Shown here: positions 1-10,262 of the stretch, piece after piece
Numbering within the stretch: the stretch's first letter is position 1
Layout of the letters: every line of letters begins with the position of its first letter
NCBI GenBank assembly: GCA_958447915.1
Contig: CAUDCB010000062.1
Span: 1 to 10,262, forward strand
Origin: an uncultured Collinsella sp.
GTDB lineage: Bacteria > Actinomycetota > Coriobacteriia > Coriobacteriales > Coriobacteriaceae
Length of the DNA stretch: 10,262 nucleotides
Direction: 5' to 3'
The notes under the pieces: model-generated
What the model was told of the DNA's origin: nothing
The model's database searches: none
Seen by the model: only the letters and a program-made list of their open reading frames with translations
Position numbers and translations under genes: made by a program

Positions 1-24
1 CCCGTGGGTTATACCCCAAGAGCA

Positions 25-54
25 AACCACCCTTTTTAAGGGTGGTTCTGATTT
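25..54 (+). terminator. Probable intrinsic terminator of an unseen upstream gene
   Basis: A perfect 10-bp inverted repeat, AACCACCCTT (25-34) and AAGGGTGGTT (38-47), encloses a 3-base loop. It is followed by CTGATTTT, so the U-tract is short and interrupted. The hairpin is strong but the tail is weak, so termination is likely rather than certain. The gene it would serve lies left of the window. Confidence 0.5.
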
Positions 55-132
55 TGGCCCCTCATTCCCATTGCTCGGCATGCAGAACATCGCTGTCTTC
101 GCCGTGCCAATCCCGTTACCGCTGGGGCGTAA

Positions 133-181
133 AATTGCACCATTCGAGCAATAATTTGCGTTGACCTGCTGAAGAATTGCG
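133..181. promoter_or_regulatory. Three AATT(T)GC motifs spaced 20-22 bp upstream of galU
   Basis: The core AATTGC or AATTTGC begins at 133, 153 and 175, about two helical turns apart. The middle copy lies in the inverted repeat GCAA-TAAT-TTGC (148-159). This arrangement suits a protein bound to one face of the helix, or it may be chance in an AT-richer stretch. TTGACC at 161-166 resembles a -35 box, but I find no good -10 box at a suitable distance, so no galU promoter is called. Confidence 0.2.
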
Positions 182-215
182 TTTGCCTTACGGCGACGTA
201 TGTCTTCGGCGGTAA

Positions 216-280
216 GATACTTCGGTATCGCAATTTGGTCTGCGGCCGCCGTGCCGCACGCATAGGGCGCATTCTGCGCC
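216..280 (+). promoter_or_regulatory. Structured galU leader with three consecutive small hairpins
   Basis: Three short hairpins follow one another. GATAC-TTCG-GTATC (216-229) is a C(UUCG)G tetraloop hairpin, a very stable RNA fold. TGCGGC/GCCGCA (241-258) has a 6-base loop. GGCGCA-TTC-TGCGCC (266-280) ends five bases before the galU ribosome binding site at 285-290. If transcribed, they would make a compact folded 5' leader that could affect translation or mRNA stability. No known riboswitch class was recognised. Confidence 0.35.
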
Positions 281-302
281 TGCGAAAGGATCCTTGAATA
301 AC

Positions 303-1211
303 ATGAAGGCAATCATCCCCGCCGCCGGTCTTGGCACGCGTTTTCTGCCTGGCACTAAGTGCACGCCCAAAGAGATGTTGCCGGTGCTCGACAAGCCGGT
401 CATTCAGTATGTCGTTGAGGAGGCACTCGACCCCGAGGAGGTCGACGACGCCATCATCGTTACCTCTCCCGGTAAGCCTGAGCTGCTGAGCTACTTCCAG
501 CCCGATCGCTCGCTCGAGAACCTGCTGCGCGAGCGCGGCAAGAACGCCTATGCCGATGCCGTTGCCCACGCTGGCGGTATGCCGGTCGACTTCCGTTATC
601 AGTACGAGCCCAAGGGCCTCGGCCATGCTATCCGCTCTGCTGCCGACGCTGTGGCAGGGGAGAACTTCCTGGTTCTTCTGGGCGACTACGTTGTGCCTAA
701 CCGCGACATCTGCGACAAGATGCTCGCCGTTTCCAAGGAGCACGGTGGCGCTTCGGTTATCGCCGTCGCTGCTTGCTCGCCCGAGGAAGTCAGCCGCTAC
801 GGCGTTATTGCCGGCGAGCGAGTCGGTTCGCTCGAGGGCGCCGAGGGCGTTGCCGATGCCGAGCCGGGCGCTGTCTGGCGCATCGGCGGTCTGGTCGAGA
901 AGCCCGCTCCCGAGGCGGCTCCGTCCAACCTGTACATCGTCGGCCGTTACCTGCTGAGCCCGCTGGTCATGGACCTGCTGGCCGATCAGCAGGCCGGTAA
1001 GGGCGGCGAGATTCAGTTGACTGACGCCATGGCCCGCTCGCTCGACCGCGAGGCCATGTACGCTGTCGTCATCGACCCGCTCTCGGGCTACGACACCGGC
1101 ACCCCGTCTGGCTGGATGGCAACCAACGCCCTCATGGCCGCAAGCGATCCTCGCTTTGCCAGCGCCTTCTGGGACGCCATCGACGAGCGCGGCGGCTTGA
1201 TGCGTAAGTAA
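303..1211 (+). CDS. galU: UTP--glucose-1-phosphate uridylyltransferase (UDP-glucose pyrophosphorylase)
   Basis: GalU makes UDP-glucose and pyrophosphate from UTP and glucose-1-phosphate in the cytoplasm. UDP-glucose feeds cell-wall glycan, glycolipid and exopolysaccharide synthesis and galactose use. The 302-residue protein is a single nucleotidyltransferase domain of normal family length. Numbering from ATG 303, the glycine-rich nucleotide loop GLGTRFLP is at 9-16 with K19 and PKEMLP at 22-27. GD at 127-128 is at the usual metal/sugar-phosphate site. VEKP is at 198-201, its lysine K200 matching the conserved active-site lysine, and GGEIQLTD is at 234-241. The sequence after GD reads YVV, where many homologues have a second acidic residue; this is minor. 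Start choice: the site AAAGGA (285-290) is 12 bases from ATG 303 but only 3 from an in-frame TTG at 294, so ATG is preferred; TTG would add three residues. It appears monocistronic, with its own terminator. Confidence 0.93.
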   Translation: MKAIIPAAGLGTRFLPGTKCTPKEMLPVLDKPVIQYVVEEALDPEEVDDAIIVTSPGKPELLSYFQPDRSLENLLRERGKNAYADAVAHAGGMPVDFRYQYEPKGLGHAIRSAADAVAGENFLVLLGDYVVPNRDICDKMLAVSKEHGGASVIAVAACSPEEVSRYGVIAGERVGSLEGAEGVADAEPGAVWRIGGLVEKPAPEAAPSNLYIVGRYLLSPLVMDLLADQQAGKGGEIQLTDAMARSLDREAMYAVVIDPLSGYDTGTPSGWMATNALMAASDPRFASAFWDAIDERGGLMRK

Positions 1212-1231
1212 GCCTTCGGGCATCGACATTT

Positions 1232-1265
1232 ACGGGCGTGGACCTCGGTTCGCGCCCGTTTTTTT
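1232..1265 (+). terminator. Intrinsic terminator of galU
   Basis: ACGGGCG (1232-1238) pairs with CGCCCGT (1253-1259). The stem can extend two more pairs inward (one G-U), leaving a 10-base loop. Seven T residues follow (1259-1265). It begins 20 bases after the galU stop codon. Confidence 0.9.
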
Positions 1266-1286
1266 GTTCGGGCTGCAATCGTGGCT

Positions 1287-1336
1287 CCGGAAAGTGCGAC
1301 CCACAATTTGATCGAATTCTGGGACGCGCTTTCCGG
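1287..1336. repeat. Palindromic repeat unit 1
   Basis: The arms CCGGAAAGTGCGACCC (1287-1302) and GGGACGCGCTTTCCGG (1321-1336) match at 14 of 16 positions, with one G-T wobble and one A-A mismatch. In the 18-base centre, AATT (1305-1308) pairs with AATT (1315-1318), so the unit can fold almost end to end. Confidence 0.85.
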
Positions 1337-1350
1337 TTAGGGCCCCTAGC

Positions 1351-1396
1351 GGAAAGTGCGACCCGGAATTTCGGCTCAGAACGGGATATGCTTTCC
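1351..1396. repeat. Palindromic repeat unit 2, right arm degraded
   Basis: The left arm GGAAAGTGCGACCC (1351-1364) is identical to that of unit 1. The right arm GGGATATGCTTTCC (1383-1396) has diverged in its middle but still pairs at both ends, with some G-T wobbles. The centre is again 18 bases. This is the weakest hairpin of the three. Confidence 0.75.
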
Positions 1397-1411
1397 CAAA
1401 CAGGGCACAAC

Positions 1412-1459
1412 CGGAAACTGCGTCCCAGTTTGAGGCCTCAAAACGGGACGCAGCTTCCG
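1412..1459. repeat. Palindromic repeat unit 3 with a fully palindromic centre
   Basis: The arms GGAAACTGCGTCCC (1413-1426) and GGGACGCAGCTTCC (1445-1458) match at 13 of 14 positions, and C1412 can also pair with G1459. The centre contains the perfect palindrome TTTGAGGCCTCAAA (1429-1442). Relative to unit 1, the sixth arm pair is swapped from G-C to C-G on both sides (C1418/G1453 against G1294/C1329), a compensatory change. Confidence 0.85.
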
Positions 1460-1510
1460 CCTGATCAATCCTCGCCGCCATTCCGTCGTCGGCAGCCCGC
1501 ATCAGCAGAA

Positions 1511-1541
1511 CTGTTCACAGAAAATATATGAACAGATGTTC
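1511..1541. promoter_or_regulatory. LexA/SOS-box-like operator cluster upstream of rpoB
   Basis: GAACAGATGTTC (1530-1541), followed by G, fits the Gram-positive LexA consensus core GAAC-RNRY-GTTY, but the first outer base is T instead of C. A further half-site TGTTC lies at 1512-1516, giving the inverted repeat CTGTTCA (1511-1517) / TGAACAG (1529-1535). It lies about 90 bp upstream of the proposed rpoB -35 box. Assignment to LexA rests on consensus matching alone. Confidence 0.3.
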
Positions 1542-1619
1542 GGTACATACCTATCTACCTGCACCTTTTCTGTCGAAAAACTTTGCTACTCCAAAAACTC
1601 AATCGCGTCAAGGCTTTTC

Positions 1620-1647
1620 TTGCTCAACGGTCGGTACCTGATAAACT
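1620..1647 (+). promoter_or_regulatory. Candidate housekeeping promoter of rpoBC (extended -10)
   Basis: TTGCTC (1620-1625) and TAAACT (1642-1647) are 16 bases apart. A TG at 1639-1640 gives the extended -10 element TGaTAAACT. Start of transcription would be near 1654, leaving a leader of about 67 bases. A-tracts upstream (1576-1580 and 1593-1597) could serve as UP-like elements. The -35 match is only partial, and other rpoBC promoters could lie further upstream. Confidence 0.4.
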
Positions 1648-1663
1648 ATTAGGTTGCGATAAC

Positions 1664-1684
1664 TGGCGAAGCTATGCCTCGCCA
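1664..1684 (+). promoter_or_regulatory. Small hairpin in the rpoB leader
   Basis: TGGCGA (1664-1669) pairs with TCGCCA (1679-1684) around a 9-base loop, 20 bases before the rpoB ribosome binding site (1705-1711). It is a modest stem with no known regulatory family match. Confidence 0.25.
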
Positions 1685-1720
1685 ACCCACCGAGCATTTC
1701 CGTGAAGGAGGAAAAACCTG

Positions 1721-5212
<3,492 letters not shown>

Positions 5213-5218
5213 TTGACT

Positions 5219-9697
<4,479 letters not shown>

Positions 9698-9723
9698 CTT
9701 CCTAGTACGTTAACCGCCCTTCC

Positions 9724-9760
9724 AAAGACCCGTTTCCCAACAGGGAAGCGGGTCTTTTTT
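9724..9760 (+). terminator. Intrinsic terminator of the rpoBC operon
   Basis: A 15-bp stem, 9724-9738 against 9743-9757 with a single G-U wobble, encloses the loop AACA. Its 3' end merges into six T residues (9755-9760). It starts 27 bases after the rpoC stop. Confidence 0.95.
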
Positions 9761-9776
9761 GGTGAGGAACGTTGCC

Positions 9777-9792
9777 CCGACGAGCACGTCGG
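9777..9792. repeat. Small perfect hairpin CCGACG-AGCA-CGTCGG
   Basis: The 6-bp GC-rich stem with a 4-base loop lies between the rpoC terminator and the long palindrome, sharing base 9792 with it. It has no T-tract. It may be part of the adjoining repeat element or a backup RNA structure. Confidence 0.5.
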
Positions 9793-9928
9793 ATTCCCGG
9801 AACGGGCCGCCCGCTGTTTAAGTTTGTCGCGAGTTCCGCACGCAAAGGAAAGCACTTAATGTGCTTTCCGTCTTGCGCAGGACTGTAGAGCAGCAAACTT
9901 AAACAGCGGGCGGCCCGTTCCGGGAATC
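9792..9928. repeat. 137-bp palindromic element with perfect 35-bp arms (MITE-like or REP-like)
   Basis: Bases 9792-9826 are the exact reverse complement of 9894-9928, 35 of 35. The 67-base interior is itself folded: GGAAAGCAC (9847-9855) pairs with GTGCTTTCC (9861-9869) around TTAAT, and CGCAA (9841-9845) pairs with TTGCG (9873-9877). The whole can form one long hairpin or cruciform. It encodes no protein. No target-site duplication is evident at its borders. The perfect arms suggest recent insertion, gene conversion or selection for pairing. A non-autonomous mobile element is my first guess; a structured RNA is the alternative. Confidence 0.8.
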
Positions 9929-9960
9929 TGCCCCCGCGCACAGAAGGGGATTCCTTTCGC

Positions 9961-9983
9961 CAAAAAGGGACAGGTTTATTTTG
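9961..9983 (+). other. GGGACAGGTTTATTTT tract downstream of the palindrome
   Basis: AAAAAGGGACAGG (9962-9974), running into TTTATTTTGG, resembles the GGGGACAG-type sequences I remember beside IS200-like (Y1, REP-associated) transposases in many bacteria. That likeness is from memory. Together with the palindrome 33 bases upstream, it may be the flank or end of a mobile repeat. Confidence 0.25.
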
Positions 9984-10005
9984 GTAGGTTTTTCCTGCTT
10001 GAATT

Positions 10006-10034
10006 TGAAACATTTCGTTCGGCCAAAGCGTATC
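10006..10034 (+). promoter_or_regulatory. Candidate ECF-type promoter of the sigma factor gene
   Basis: TGAAAC (10006-10011) and CGTATC (10029-10034) are separated by 17 bases. This matches the ECF promoter pattern known from Bacillus SigW/SigM-type factors (TGAAAC, 16-17 bases, CGTA or CGTC). Transcription would start near 10042, about 40 bases before the ATG. Many ECF sigma genes are autoregulated, so this is probably recognised by the protein encoded just downstream. Confidence 0.6.
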
Positions 10035-10082
10035 TATGGTGAGGACCTCATCAAGAACCATCAGCGTCACCGGGAGGTGATT

Positions 10083-10262
10083 ATGGAAGAACAAGCTTTT
10101 AGACAGGCGGTCGAAGACCACCGGGATGTCGTGTTTCGGATCGCATTGACGTATCTGCGTGATCGCGCTGACGCCGACGATGTTGCTCAAGACGTCTTTC
10201 TGAAGTTACTCAAAAGCGACGCGCAATTTGAAAACTGGGAGCATCTTCGTCGATGGCTTATC
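10083..10262 (+). CDS. ECF-family RNA polymerase sigma factor, 5' part only
   Basis: The first 60 codons are present and the frame is still open at the right edge, so the protein is cut by the window. The start is ATG 10083, with the near-ideal site GGGAGGTGA (10072-10080); GTG 10077 lies inside that site and is rejected. The visible part is sigma region 2: an N-terminal helix ending in VFRIALTYLRDRADADD (residues 17-33), then VAQDVFLKLL (34-43), the core-binding DA-DV-QDVF signature of ECF factors, and W59 near the edge. Region 4 and any anti-sigma partner must lie beyond the window. It would direct core polymerase to stress or envelope genes in response to a signal that cannot be told from this fragment. 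The TGAAAC/CGTATC promoter just upstream suggests autoregulation. Confidence 0.88.
   Translation, partial: MEEQAFRQAVEDHRDVVFRIALTYLRDRADADDVAQDVFLKLLKSDAQFENWEHLRRWLI

Larger units (their letters stand above)
1287..1460. repeat. Array of three palindromic repeats with exact 62-bp period
   Basis: Six copies of a 14-bp motif, close to GGAAAGTGCGACCC, alternate in orientation. Left arms start at 1289, 1351 and 1413; right arms start at 1321, 1383 and 1445. Every palindrome has an 18-base centre and neighbours are joined by 16-base linkers, so the period is exactly 62 bp twice. Motif-to-motif steps are 32 and 30 bp, about three helical turns. No coding sequence overlaps it. The array sits between the galU terminator and the putative rpoB promoter. 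It resembles REP/BIME-type intergenic repeats. It is not a CRISPR array: the units are palindromic and only three, with short linkers. Confidence 0.85.

Noticed and set aside
1..18. 3' end of a tRNA ending in CCCCA
   Set aside because: Counting back the acceptor and T-stem gives an implausible acceptor (5' strand GTATAAC) and no consistent T-stem; the 5' part is outside the window.
2..154. Frame open from the left edge to TAA at 152-154, possibly the end of an upstream gene
   Set aside because: It runs straight through the perfect hairpin at 25-47, uses rare ATA and TTA codons unlike the neighbours, and gives no recognisable protein; 50 codons can be open by chance.
36..1229. 397-codon minus-strand frame over galU
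   Set aside because: It is an antisense shadow of galU with the same composition artefact, and its ends fall in the terminator and leader with no sensible start context.
1287..1460. CRISPR array
   Set aside because: Units are palindromic, arms differ between copies, linkers are only 16 bases and there are just three units; no cas gene is near.
1238..1531. 97-codon + strand frame in the galU-rpoB gap
   Set aside because: It spans the galU terminator and the palindromic repeats, has no good ribosome binding site and no recognisable product.
9702..10190. 162-codon minus-strand frame downstream of rpoC
   Set aside because: It covers the terminator, the palindrome and the start of the sigma gene on the other strand; the sequence is explained by those structures.

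Overview
This window looks like chromosomal core DNA from a Gram-positive, GC-rich actinobacterium of the class Coriobacteriia, most likely Collinsella or a close relative. The grounds are the protein sequences of GalU, RpoB and RpoC, strong G/C preference at third codon positions, actinobacterial features in beta' (a coiled-coil segment near residues 140-230, no proteobacterial trigger-loop insert) and Shine-Dalgarno sites of the AAGGAGG type. The genus is an inference.

Layout, all genes on the + strand. Bases 1-302 hold a hairpin that probably ends an unseen upstream unit, then a structured leader. galU (UDP-glucose pyrophosphorylase) follows at 303-1211 and ends at a strong intrinsic terminator. 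The 455-base gap before rpoB contains an exactly periodic array of three 62-bp palindromic repeats (1287-1460), a LexA/SOS-box-like cluster of half-sites (1511-1541) and a candidate extended -10 promoter (1620-1647). rpoB (1721-5212) and rpoC (5219-9697) form a tight operon: the rpoC ribosome binding site lies inside the last codons of rpoB. A 15-bp-stem terminator closes it. The next 385 bases hold a small hairpin, a 137-bp palindromic element with perfect 35-bp arms, a tract resembling REP-transposase-associated sequence, and a textbook ECF-type promoter. The first 60 codons of an ECF sigma factor run off the right edge.

Functionally, rpoB and rpoC encode the two large subunits of RNA polymerase, which together form the catalytic centre. 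The partial gene encodes an alternative specificity factor that would use this core enzyme and probably drives its own promoter. galU belongs to envelope and exopolysaccharide precursor supply and has no evident link to transcription.

The most unusual item is in RpoC. Beyond the normal end of beta' (about residue 1261) there is a 231-residue extension. Its residues about 1342-1397 align with the C-terminal DNA-binding domain of the RNA polymerase alpha subunit, keeping the positions equivalent to E. coli alpha R265, N268, G296, K298 and E302. If correct, this polymerase carries an additional alphaCTD-like module tethered to beta', followed by an acidic tail.
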